Origin: Istiophorus platypterus
Lineage: Eukaryota > Chordata > Actinopteri > Istiophoriformes > Istiophoridae
Assembly (NCBI GenBank): GCA_016859345.1
Contig: CM029121.1
Coordinates: forward strand, 825,829 to 889,828
Length of the DNA stretch: 64,000 nt
Direction of reading: 5' to 3'
The translations under genes and the position numbers were made by a program. Shown here piece after piece: positions 39,251-50,929 of the stretch (position 1 is its first letter; each line of letters starts with the position of its first letter). The notes beneath the pieces were generated by a model, which had not been told where the DNA came from, made no database searches, and saw only the letters and a program-made list of their open reading frames with translations.

Positions 39251-41762
39251 CTTTGGAACTTAAATTCTCCATATTGGTGGATCTACAACAGTTTGTTTAA
39301 AATGGGGGGCTGGGGGGGTAGCCAATTAACACAACTGTTTTATACGGAACCATGAGCTGATAGGGTGTATGTATTGTTCTGTCATGATGTTTCGAAGATG
39401 ATAATAACATTGAACACTCTCCTGTATCATTCCAGTCAGCAAATCTAACCACTGGAAAAAAAGGATAAACACATAAAAACATAAAAACTAAAACTTGGAT
39501 ATAAAAGACATTCACTATTCAGTGGCACATTTTCTTTGGCCACTGATGGGTTGGGTGTACAGACAGTACTAGAAGGAGAGTATGGGGGACCGCCAGCCAG
39601 CCTGCGAACGACAAGGGATTACTGTGACAACAATTTGCGAATCAAGAATTTTAAGCAGCAAGGGAGAAAATATCAAACCCACCAGCCTTCAAGGTCACTC
39701 AAAAGATACTTTTTCCCTCTCCTCATAATTTATTTTGCATATCATGCAGTACGGACACAGTGTAGATTAAAAAGGAAGCTTTTGCATATCATTTCATCCC
39801 CATTCCATCCCCGATAGGGACTAGCTCCGACCTAGACTTCTCTTTGTGTGTGTTGTGTGCATGTGTGTGACACACACACACACACACACACAGACCACTC
39901 AGGCAAAACATTGAAATCAGTAACTGGTTTTAATATTGTGCCTGATCAGTGTACATTGGAGAAAAAAACTGAAAATGGTTTTATAAAAAAGAGCACAAAA
40001 AGAATCACCTTGACTATCATCATTGACTAAGAAATCCATTCAGACTGAATATATAAAGAACTCATTACATACTGGAGAGACAGTGTTAAACAGTCAACTG
40101 AAAAATTCTGTGTCCAGTAATGATTTGTTTTATCTTTAAGTAGGATGAAAAAAAACAGGCAGAGAGGATGAATTTAAATGTTCTGTTGTTGTTTTCTCTG
40201 TTGTATGTTAATATCAGTCTGTGTGAACAATAGTAATGACTGTGATAAGGAATTATTTGAGTAAGTTGCTTAAATAAACTAAGATTATTATCATAAGGGA
40301 AAAATGAAAAGTGTGCACAGAAAAAGAAATTACAATTTTCATAATTGGGAGTTATTGTGTGTCAGACTTGAATAAATCTTACTTACCAACTTTTAAAAAT
40401 GTAGTAGATTAATAATTAATCAATTAATTAATTAATTAATTAGATTATTATTCAATGAATTTAGACTTTCTATCATGCAAGAATTAACATGAAATGAAAA
40501 GTTCTGCGTATATGCAATATGGTCTAAGAAGTTAAACTTAGGATTCAGTTTATATTTCTAGTGACAAAAATAGCTATACATGAACAGCTGAAAAGATGTA
40601 TAGAGACTGATGGATAGAAGTGCAGAAAGATAGAGGTAGAGACTTGAAAAGGTATAATGACTAGTGCTAGTGAAGAGATAAGAAAGAAGACATGAAAATG
40701 AATGAAAGAGAAATGGATGTAGAGAGGGTGTAGAGGTAAGTTGAGAAATGATGAGGAAAAAGAGAGAAGAATCCAAAGGTGGACAAAAGGGGAGAAAAAA
40801 TAGGCATAAAATGTGAAAAATGAATATACTGTATGATTGTAACATTTTTCTGGCTGTTATTTCTTTAACTAAACAAACTTGGAGAAGCTTGTTACTGCAT
40901 ACAGTTTAGCAATCTCAGAGAGACACTCATTAACCTCTGTTGCAAAAAGGTTAAAAACTGCAACCATTATAAACGTACTTGCTAATCTTTCATTGTAGTG
41001 ATATTGGTCCTTAATGTGAGAAATAATTTTTTATATGTGACCTTAAAATGTTTTCTAACAAGTTTTTCTCTTTACTGTAACACCACGTTTGATTTGAAAA
41101 CCAAGTTTGATTTGATTGTGTAATAAAAAGAAAACACACATAACACAAAATATTCACAAAACAACAACAAAAGGAAATAACAAACATTAATTCTAGGACT
41201 GTGATCAACAAAATAAAATCTTGGTCAACTGAAATTATACCTACTCTTTAACCGATCAATTGAGTGCTGAAAAAAATATAGAGGTTATCTCTAGATTAAC
41301 TAAATCACCAAAGTAACACTGGCAACTGTCTGACCAATGAAACTTTGGTGCGGTGTGCATATCGTTAATTGGCCAAGAAGAAACCAAACTGAAAACCCCA
41401 TAAGATTAAAACTCCTGGTCACGGGAGCACAGATTTCTAAAACACAACAACAGTGTGAAATGGGTGGAATGCCAACACTCCCAGGAGATAAAACCCTGTT
41501 TATATCCATACTAGCCAATGTAGTTTTCCCCTCATCAGTTTATGGAAATCGTCACGGCGAACATTTTGTAAGAACAAGAGCACATTAGCCAGTGATTCCA
41601 GCCCCACATCACCTATGGACCAAGAACAAGAGGAAGGAAAAAATGAGAAGATGGAGAAAAAGAAGGAGAGATGTATGCTGTTAGAGGGTGGAGGATGGGA
41701 GGATGTTAGTTGGGTTGTTAGTGGTGATGGAGAGACCAGAGGAGGAGAAAGTGGATGGATAG

Positions 41763-41819
41763 AGGGAGGGAGGGAGGGGGGAGGGAGGAGGGAGGAGGGA
41801 GGAGGTAGGAGGGGGAGGC
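41763..41819. repeat. G-rich tract with G-quadruplex potential
   Basis: GGGAGGGAGGGAGGGGGGAG, then GGAGGAGGGAGGAGG and GGGGGAGG: more than four closely spaced G3 runs on the plus strand, i.e. the template strand of the host gene. Confidence 0.85.
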
Positions 41820-41823
41820 TTGA

Positions 41824-42001
41824 TGATAAGAGAAAAATTCAGACCGGTCAAAGTTTCCTTTTTGCCAATCGTGCTCCTGATAAAGACAGCGCCTGCTCCG
41901 GAGCTGATAGAGGGGCTATCCCCCCATTCCCCTGCCTCACTCACCCGGCAGTTAGTTTGTGAAGAGGAGAGGAAGGAGAAAAAAAAAGAAGGGCCCTATC
42001 A
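41824..42001. promoter_or_regulatory. Candidate GATA-site cluster in a unique, balanced-GC patch
   Basis: WGATAR sites: TGATAA at 41824, TGATAA at 41878, TGATAG at 41905 and its reverse at 41996-42001, plus a fifth GATA core near 41916. The patch is followed by AATTAATATCGCTCCAATTA, a homeodomain/CCAAT-like segment. It lies between a G-rich tract and a CA repeat and looks like a conserved non-coding element. Confidence 0.3.
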
Positions 42002-42960
42002 GTGCGCATCATAGTGCTACCATCATCCAGCCACCGTGCAGCAATTAATATCGCTCCAATTACTGTTAAAGGGACAAGGCTGGGACAGAACGATAATGAA
42101 CACATCCTCTCTTCCCCACCAGAGGAATTAAAATACATGTGGACACACACACACACACGCACGCACACACACCCACCCACGTAAACACACACATCCAATG
42201 CTGTATAGACACACATGCATAGACGTACATAAAACCTGCACAGCTTGAAAAAGAAATAATGCAAGATAGTGCGGTAATCTTCTTGCATTGTTTAACTCAT
42301 TGAAGACAACAGACAGAGAGAAATAAATAACCAAACAAAACCATGATAAGAGAGGAAATAAATAATAAAATTATGGCGATTCACTTGTTATCTCCTCTTA
42401 GCTGTGTGTGTGTATGTGTGTGACATCTCGTATGGGGAACATTGGTACAACACAATGGGCCCTGAAAGACACTCATGAGAGGCAGCACATAAGAATACCT
42501 CCAAGACACATAAGAACACTTAAACACACATTACAGTACACAGCCATGCAGAGCTGGTTAGATCCACCTGAGAGTAAATTAAGAGTTGAAAGGCTAATTT
42601 GTTGATTGGACTATCTCGGTATCCCTGGAAATTAAAGTCATATTGGACTATTCTGCTTGACATCATATAAATCTTAAGCCAACAGTCAGTGCTTTTTACC
42701 TGGTTATGTGAAAAGTAAGGGTTATGGAGGCTTGAGGTTGGAATGGAGGATGGGGGCATAGCAGATCCAACTTTCGTCCAAGAGACTGGACTCTGCATCC
42801 AATCACATTTTAAAATTAATGTTATATTTTAAAATTAATGTGTAAAATTATTTTTTTACGCTAATAATGTCAAGTGTTTTAGTTGATTAACCTTTAACAA
42901 TATCTTATCTATGCCAAAGTTATCCTGCACAAATATTCAAAATAAACCGATTAAAATGGG

Positions 42961-43316
42961 TACATGTGGTGCAGTGGTTAGAACTCTTGCCTCCGGGAGG
43001 GTACTGGATTTAAATCTGCCAGTAGACTGGGGTCTGACTGTGTGGCGATTGCATCTTCTCCCTCTGCCATCATGGGTTTCCTCCAGGTAGTCTGGCCACT
43101 TCCCATAGTCCAGAGACATGCAGTTTAAATAGCAACTCTATATTGCCTGTAGGTAGTAACGTGAGCATAAATGGTTTGTATGTCAGGCCTGTGATAGACT
43201 AGGGACCTGTCAAGGGTGACCCCGACCTCTCACTCATTTTCAGCTGGGAGTGGCTCCAGCCCCTGCCCCGTGACCCTCTAAGGATACAGCAGTATAGCTA
43301 ATGGATGACCGGATGT
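42961..43316 (+). repeat. SINE-like dispersed repeat with tRNA-like head
   Basis: The head GTGGTGCAGTGGTTAGAACT looks like an RNA polymerase III A box and TGGATTTAAATCTGCC like a decayed B box. The body (CTGTGTGGCGATTGCATCTTCTCCC, CATGGGTTTCCTCC, AGAGACATGCAG, GGGACCTGTCAAGGGTGACCCC) and the tail (GGCTCCAGCCCC..GTGACCCTCTAAGGATA..GGATG) match a very common fish interspersed repeat that I recognise. It is diverged and probably no longer mobile. Exact family name not assigned. Confidence 0.75.
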
Positions 43317-44231
43317 AATCAGTAGTGAAAATAAAGCATTTTAACAATACTTTTCTATACCATAACAAAAATGCACACTTCCAGAAATGTACACTTCCAG
43401 ACTAAATTGACTTAATTTATCACTCATTGAATTTTGTTTTTGTGTGATATACTCCCTCTGCTCTTTTTCCATAAAGAATAAATCTATATTGATTAAAGTC
43501 TAACAATTTCTGATGTTAGTGGAGTTAGTTCCTACAAATAAAAAAGGGACTTGTATAAGCCTGAAGAGTGAAAGAGCTGACTGAAAAATGGAAACCAGGC
43601 AGGTCAGGTGCAGTCTCAATAACTGTTTTTATGAAGGCTTTACTATTTTTACTTTAATCACAATTTCAGTTCATACTTATCATGCTTCTTTTTTGTCTTA
43701 TCAATAAACATAAATGAAATGGTGTTAGCACCAAGAAGAATGCACCACTCATAACATTTAAATGTGGACAACAGTTGTTACCACATGTACTGTAAGAAAG
43801 TCTAAAAGCCACTGTGACGATCCTTTATCCCTAAAACATCCTTTTTAGAGTCACCTTTGTGCAGGGTTGAGATATTTCCAAATACTTACTATTACTTTCA
43901 AACAAAATGTAACTTTTTCAAATATTCACCATGCCATTAAATTTTATGAAAGTGTTGTTTTCATATGGTTTACACTGAATGTGAACAAATCTTGCATGAT
44001 CTCATCTTCAATGCTGCATGTGAAATTATAAAAGAGTTGAAATTCTATGTAATAACTGAGTGAAAACTGTATGACATATGTGTGAAGATTGATTTTTATT
44101 AATCTAAAGAAAAGAGTTGGACACAGATCAATAAGAGTTTAGTGTCCCATTTCTGTTTTGTTACTTTTCTTTCAGTACGTTGAAATGACCCATTTAATCA
44201 TGTTTACTAGAAATCCAGTGACTGTACTGAC

Positions 44232-44363
44232 CTGGACCCCTCCACTGTAAAACCTCCTCCTCTTCCTCCCCTTCCTCTTCTTCCTCCCTATCACTGTGGG
44301 TTCGATCTTGCTCCTCCCCATCTTCATTATTGGTGTGTCCTCGAGAGTCCTGCGTCTTGGGCT
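44232..44363 (-). CDS. zfpm1: Exon 3 of the FOG/ZFPM-family gene (acidic linker)
   Basis: This 132-bp minus-strand exon has an acceptor tgtatccAG at its right edge and a donor CCAG|GTCAGT at its left. Phase 1 in and phase 1 out fit exons 2 and 4 exactly: the G left by exon 2 plus AG makes Glu. The reading is (E)PKTQDSRGHTNNEDGEEQ, then DRTHSDREEEEEGEEEEE and VLQWRGP. A Glu-rich run followed by W-x-G-P is the arrangement before the conserved [DE]-LE segment in FOG1 (mouse: Glu/Lys-rich run, then SPWSGPEELEL) and, more weakly, FOG2 (DDWDGPGELEV). A +1 shifted frame is also open but gives a Lys/Arg-rich peptide that fits neither neighbour's phase, so I reject it. Using the AG two bases further downstream would create an in-frame stop after about ten codons. 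The exon can be skipped in frame. It is low-complexity and would be missed by most similarity searches. Confidence 0.75.
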
Positions 44364-45033
44364 CTGGATACAAAACAAATACTGAATTTTAATCATACTC
44401 AAACATACTATTGACTCCCAGCAGCTTAATTTCAAAACTTCAGCATGGTCTTTACAATGATTAAAAACTTGTGTGCTTCAATGTGTCCATTTGCCCTTGT
44501 TTATGTGTGAGTGTGCCTGGGCAGTGGCTGTTCCTGTCTTTTGATCAATGGCAGTGGTGAAACAAATCCCTAAGCTGTGTAATACAACATCTCACATTGG
44601 GAAATGTACCCTTTGAGGCTCATTGCAGCTCTAGAGAATCGAACAGTCATCAGAAATGTCTTCCTTCAAAACACCTTCAATTTTGTCTTTTTCTGGCTGC
44701 ATTCCTTTTACCACAAGTTTTTTATACTCTCTTCAACTATGTCCTGAATCCTTCTCTCTCGTTCTCTTTACCGAAGGTAGGTGGGTCTCATTGTGCTTGC
44801 CTTTTACTCTGTCTTTCTCTCTTCTATCTTTCCATCTCCTTCCCCCTCCTCCCCTCAGCCTGTCACCTTCAGCAGAGACTAAGGCTGCCTGTGTTCCTCT
44901 AATCACCATTGATATCCCTGCCATTGATCAAACCGATTACACAGCCTCCTGCTCGCTGATCAAAGAGATCCATGTGTGATTCTTCACGTGGCTGGACCTG
45001 TGCATGTGTTCTTGAATTTGAATTGCTGGATAT

Positions 45034-45063
45034 GTGCATGTGCATGTGCATGTGCATGTGCAT
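45034..45063. repeat. GTGCAT hexamer array
   Basis: Five tandem GTGCAT units, each junction creating a CATGTG E-box, followed by a CATATCCCATATGCATAG segment. Confidence 0.9.
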
Positions 45064-46085
45064 ATCCCATATGCATAGGATATGTGAACCCTGACTTTTG
45101 ACTGCGGTTGGTATCAGCCAGAGCATCACACTGCTGGGTCCCTCTCTATTTGCAGGACTCTTGATTAGTTAGATCAGATTAATATTTACAACACAGCACC
45201 TCAGGCTATCTGAGGTTAAGATCTCAGTCTTCTTGTTCCCTGGTCTTGCATCATCAGATGCTTTAAGGTGATTCAAAAGCTGACTGCATGAAAATGGACC
45301 ACAAACATCTAACCATTAACCTCGCTAATAAATTTCACTGTGGTGACAGCATAATAAAATGACCCAGTTCTTTAAGACAAACATTTAAGATGAAAATAGA
45401 TAAATGAAAACTATTTTATGGTGTGTGGCATAGAGTAAAGCAGTATCTAACTGTACAGTGGAGACTGTTCTTTCAGTGCAACCAGCTTATTAGGAACCAT
45501 AATTATGTTGGCTGATCTCTAGTGACCATGGTAATTATGACGTGAGCGAAGGAGGAAGTCAGGTGATGAAGTATATAGTGTGACAAAGTCCGCATTAAGA
45601 GGACGTTGGGTTCGATGGATAGGTTGACAAAACAAAGGACTTTCAAACAAGAGACCACTGTTCAGTTTCCTGTTTGAAACCGATAGCAAGCCTCTTTTCT
45701 TTGATCCATGATGTTTCACAACCAGAGCCATGTGTTTAAAATTGTAACAATGACAACAAATGTCCTCTAAACTTGAGCATGTATTTATTTTAACCCCCAA
45801 AAAATCTTTTTTGAAGCCTATAAGGAGTTTTTGTGTCTAAACCTAACCAAACCATGACTGTCCCAAAACCTGAACTGCATGTTTACTTCTTGTACGCTTC
45901 TCTGGGCTGTATTCAAAGGTCGGGACCAAAAACCAATATGTCTGTACTGTATTAAAATAGGGTTTTGAATGCATGACCCTATGTCATTGAACAAAAAGTA
46001 TATAAAATGTGTTGTGTTTGTTTCTGTAAAAGTTTAGACTTTTCATTTCTATTCCTCCAACTAGTCAAGTAATATTTTATCTAAA

Positions 46086-46150
46086 ATTTTTTTATTTATA
46101 AAGCCCAATATCAAAAAGGCCTTTATAATCATCACAGCATACAACTATTA
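46086..46150 (+). repeat. Short dispersed-repeat fragment
   Basis: TTTTTTTATTTATAAAGCCC-AATATCA followed by GGCCTTTATAATCATCACAGCATACA resembles a frequent fish repeat (TATAAAGCCCAATATCACAAA...GGGCTTTACA). Only a fragment remains. Confidence 0.4.
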
Positions 46151-46786
46151 ACTAGAAAAGTAATAACAAAGCAATATACAGAGAGATCCACACTTACATA
46201 ATTGATCAATTAAGCTCATCAGCTCTTTAAGATATTACTTTGTTTATCTATGATGTCTAGAAAAATTTGCATTTAGCTGGGCACATATCTCAAAACTGAC
46301 AAATCAAAACTTTTGAAACTGTATAGCATCAACTTAGTAAAGCACAAATATATGTTATATATTATAATTAATAATGTATCTGCTGTGAGAATCCATGATT
46401 GAAGAGAATTCAAGGTTTTGTTAACTAAGACATCATTGTAACCCTGTATACTTAAGAAGCAGTGCATCCACTTCCTCTCCTGATCCCTTTTATAATTGGT
46501 CTGAATCCCTGTCCTCCTCCTAACTTTTGCCCTTCTCTTCACTTCTTCTTACTTGCTGTGCTCTCTCGCTCACCTTCCCCAAATCCCACCCCATCTTCAG
46601 CTTCCAACCGATAACTCCTCAGTTGTCTGCACAAAGCCCATGTTTACTCTTGCGTTCCCACTCCGATAAACAGTGATAGCTCCCGATCAATAGTAGCCAT
46701 AAACGCCCCACTACCACGTGATGCCGTCACAATCCGTCGTTATTAATGTAAGAGCTGAGAGATTTGATCTTTATTGTCAAATAAAT

Positions 46787-46790
<4 letters not shown>

Positions 46791-46832
<42 letters not shown>

Positions 46833-46839
46833 ACACACG
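46791..46839. repeat. (CA)n microsatellite
   Basis: CA array with one CTCA interruption; shorter CA arrays continue to about 46955. Confidence 0.93.
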
Positions 46840-48896
46840 ATCCATCTTCACGTCACATCTACCTTTCAACCTCATGAACACACACACACTCATAAACTGC
46901 AACATACTGTACACACTCTAAAGCAAGCAGACCCCCACACACATGCGCACACACTTCCCCCTGCCTAAACAGTGCCATTATTTTCAGCTATAAATCACAT
47001 TGAATGGCACATTGATTTTATCCTGCAGGGGCTGAGGCGAGGGAGGGGAGCTAGAGACACAGTTATTGCGTTTAATATTATCAATATTATCTCCCATATC
47101 ATCTCAGACAGGGAGGCAGGTATCAGGAGGAGTCGACAGACACCCTTCTGCCAACCAACACCTCCTCCCCCACCCTCATGGCAAGACAGTCTCCATCAAT
47201 CTGATAAGATGAACTTACCCTGTCACACCTGCAGGGCAAAGTCACCCAACAATCTTGCCTCCTAACTTCTACAAACCACTATACATTTCTGTCTCCTGTC
47301 TGATTTCATGGCTGCATTTTGTCTATTGCATCTTTTCTTTACATATCTTCTCCCTCATGGATCAACGTACTGTATCTGCTCACAGTCTTCATTTTGGTCA
47401 TTTTGTTGCCACAGATAAAGCTAGAAGGGAATTTGACAAAACTAAAGTCTGGCAGCTTCTCTACACTGGCTGTGAAGAGAAATTAGCTCCTGCTGTTGAC
47501 TGTCATTGTCTACACTGGATCCAGACAGCCATAGCGCTGCTGAACTCTGGCATACATCACAGCCCAATACAACATTAACACAGAGACACACATTCAGTAA
47601 GTCTGAAAAGAAATATGTACAAGCCCAAAATAGGCTTTATGTTTGAATCAAAGTGTAAGTAAAACAGAAGTGATTCATGCATATTTTTAAAAAACGATAA
47701 AAAATGAAGGGTATCAACATAAAAAGTGCTGCTAATGGAATTGAAATAAGCCAATATGGTTGGCATGATTATTACAATATCAAAAAGAATACTTTCCTTT
47801 TACTGATAGATATCATGACAAGGCAAATGTATACAAATATATGTTCAAAGCAAGTATCAGTGTCCAAAGACTTACATTACACAGACTTACATTAAATTAA
47901 ACCTTCAATTACTACAATGGAGTTCAGTTGCACTCAATTCTCGAACTCTTCTTTGAAAATATTCAATAAACTTTATTTTGTTTCACATTTTTTATTTCAT
48001 TGTTGTTTGTTTGCAATGGTGAAATATATCGGTGGATTCATCAAGAGAAGCCCCCTAGCACTTCAACAGCAAACAGAGTTAAAAATCGTCAATGATGCAG
48101 CTTTTGAGAGAACAGAAAATAGTCTACTTTAAAAGATAAATGAAGCCAGCAATGTTATGTCCTACCAAGAGCCCTAATACAAACATATTTAATTTACAAT
48201 GACATAAAACAGTGAAAAGCAGCATAACCTCTCAGTGCAGAACATGAAATGAGCAAATAACTGATCTTTCCTTTGAAAATTGTTTAGACAATTACTTTTT
48301 CAACTACTTGATGACTACTCGACTTAACATTTCACCAACATTGCAAATGTACAGTCCATAACTGTCCATCATAAAACCAGAGGAGAATATGACCTCTGTC
48401 ATTTGTCAGTTTAAGCATCACATACACTTTTTCTATCATCACAGATAAGATTCTGATGAAAAAAAAGGGTGGTTTACAAAATTCATTCTGATTGGCCCAA
48501 ATGAGGGCATAACAATTAGAGTTCAAAAGGAGGTAACATACTGACTAATCAGTCCAGAAGTGGATTTTATCAGGTTTCCTGTGATGCAAAAGTATGATTG
48601 CCTTGTTATGAAAAAAGGAACTTTGCTTGTTTCGGCGGGAGGCTGCAACTGTAGAGCAATTCTGAGAAGAGAGAGAGAGTAAAAAAAAAAGAAAAACACC
48701 ACAACAGAGAGAGACATACTGAGCAGATGTTCAAGTCTTCCTCATAAAATTGTGTGTATGTGCATGTGTGTGCTGATCCATTGTATCAGCATTAATATAC
48801 TGGCTCTGTCTGTCAGGTTGGGGTAGGGGTGTCATGGAGAGAGCAGAGTGCTCGGTCCTGTGTTTTTCTTGCTAAAGTTATCTGGGCAGTTATCGC

Positions 48897-48955
48897 CAGT
48901 CTCTCTCTTTCTCTCTCTCTCGCTCTCTCTCTCTCTCTCGCTCTCTCTCTCTCCC
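48897..48955. repeat. CT-rich tract with CGCT interruptions
   Basis: CTCTCT array interrupted by CGCTCT twice at regular spacing. Confidence 0.93.
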
Positions 48956-49150
48956 AGATGGTAGATAAGAGGCCTTGCCTTTATTAGCCAGTGCTGGCCA
49001 GATAAAGACCTGGTATTGATCCCAGGTTGAAAGAGCAGGTTCGTCAAACATGGCTGATTTACAGAGAACTGATAATGGCAGCGCTGGGCAACCGAGGAAC
49101 CCCAGAGAGGAGAGAGGAGTAAATCAACAGTGTAATGGTGTAATGGGGAG

Positions 49151-49239
49151 GTGTGTGTGTTTGTGTGTGTGTTTGTGTGTGTTTGTGTGTGTTTGTTTGT
49201 GTTTGTGTGTGTTTGTGTCTGTGTGTGTGTCTGTGTGTT
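49151..49239. repeat. GT/TTTG compound microsatellite
   Basis: Regular GTGTGTGTTT units repeated about eight times. Confidence 0.93.
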
Positions 49240-49401
49240 GGAAGCAGGGGAGAGCAAAAGGTTAAAACACACAAATATAGAAACAAAGATGCCTTGTAGG
49301 TTTGCGATCAACAGAAAAACTTACAGACGTGTATTCTGCTTGAGTTTTCTGATATTCTTCTTCCTACACAATCTAATACTCGCATAACCAACTCCTCACC
49401 T

Positions 49402-49403
<2 letters not shown>

Positions 49404-49437
<34 letters not shown>

Positions 49438-49474
49438 GACAGACAGACACACACACACACACACACACACACAC
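49404..49474. repeat. CA microsatellite with ACAG interruption
   Basis: Two CA arrays separated by ACATACAGACAGACAGAC. Confidence 0.93.
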
Positions 49475-50096
49475 AGCCCCCCCCAAACACACACCACCCC
49501 CCTAGCTAATCTCTAATCTCGTCTCGATTAGCACCTGACAGAATTTCCATGGGTTTATCAAACCAAGCCAACCAACAGACGCTTATCACATCCAGACCCA
49601 AAATTTCACAAGAGCAGGAATTTTTGAGATTAAAAAAACACAGCTAGTGAAATCTTGAATAAGTCAAAAGAATATGACTGAAAACTCTGCTATCACATGG
49701 TACAGGGGGGAGGCTTGGGATAAGAGGTACATGAGGGTAGATTCACAGGAGCCAAGGCTGAACCTTGTGAATTATTCTTTCTTCTTATTTGTATAGACAC
49801 AATAGAGATAAAAGAGCATTTAAATTGGAAAACTGCAACCTCATAATGGATGTACAGTCTTTTTTGTCTCTGGGTGACATTAACTATCTTCTGCCAGATA
49901 ACAGGTACATGGGATATAATTCTGGTAATAACCACTAATATCTGCCAGCAGACTAAAAAATTTGGATTGTTTTACCTAAAGAGGTACATGTCAATTGATG
50001 CATACTGTCAGTGTATGGCTATCATTTTAGACAGTGTGATACAGTATAATAATGGAACATCAAGAATGAGATATAGACATCATAGATGTTTCCAGT

Positions 50097-50723
<627 letters not shown>

Positions 50724-50782
50724 TAACTTAATTAAACATTAAAACTGAATTATGTGTATATCTGGCTTTTTCCTCTACTAAC

Positions 50783-50929
50783 CTTCATTGTACAGTGGTG
50801 TGAATGGCGGGGGGCTTGAGCTGTCACCCTCTACTGAATCATCAGGGTCTGAGACTCCACCATCCTCTCCTGATAGGCTGAAGTTGTCTTGCATGTTGTT
50901 CTCGCCACCATCAAGATCCCCGAGGGAAC
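50783..50929 (-). CDS. zfpm1: Exon 2 of a FOG/ZFPM-family GATA cofactor gene (probably zfpm1)
   Basis: This 147-bp internal exon is read on the minus strand. The acceptor is a pyrimidine-rich tract ending in gcAG just right of 50929; the donor is GAAG|GTTAGT just left of 50783. It enters in phase 1 and leaves in phase 1. Its first two bases, joined to a preceding C, would complete Arg. The result, R-SLGDLDGGENN, matches the FOG1 sequence after the exon 1 peptide (QIK-RSLGDME in human), whereas human FOG2 has RPLEDA. The rest is acidic and Ser/Pro-rich (EDGGVSDPDDSVEGD, then SSSPPPFTPLYNE). FOG proteins are nuclear multi-zinc-finger cofactors that bind the N-finger of GATA factors and recruit corepressors; this segment is a probably disordered linker between the NuRD-binding N-terminus and the PR-like region. 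It has no zinc finger. The exon is a multiple of three and phase-symmetric, so skipping it would keep the frame. The family call rests on combined evidence from exons 2-4; the paralogue is less certain. Confidence 0.78.

Larger units (their letters stand above)
13647..44231 (-). other. Intron 3 of the FOG/ZFPM gene (30.6 kb), transposon-rich
   Basis: This is the complete intron between exons 4 and 3, bounded by a GT donor left of 44232 and an AG acceptor right of 13646. It holds one intact and several decayed Tc1-like elements, a tRNA-headed SINE-like repeat, two copies of an older dispersed repeat, a TIR-type repeat, a diverged tandem duplication and microsatellites, all listed separately. 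Stretches where I saw nothing I can name include 14800-15190, 17800-19000, 20380-23100, 24000-27000, 29350-31890, 39540-41300 and 43320-44230. The run 41820-42080 and the patches 14420-14760, 36600-36930 and 41290-41600 are unique, balanced in base composition and possibly regulatory. Confidence 0.75.

Noticed and set aside
41615..41962. Plus-strand Glu/Gly-rich ORF of 115 aa
   Set aside because: Purine-rich low-complexity sequence on the strand opposite the host gene; not phase-compatible with any exon.
44172..44435. Lys/Arg-rich 87-aa ORF overlapping exon 3
   Set aside because: It is the wrong frame of exon 3; the acidic frame agrees with both neighbouring exon phases and with FOG proteins.
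49151..49239. Regularly spaced GTGTTT units considered as a CRISPR-like array
   Set aside because: Simple microsatellite without unique spacers, in a vertebrate intron.
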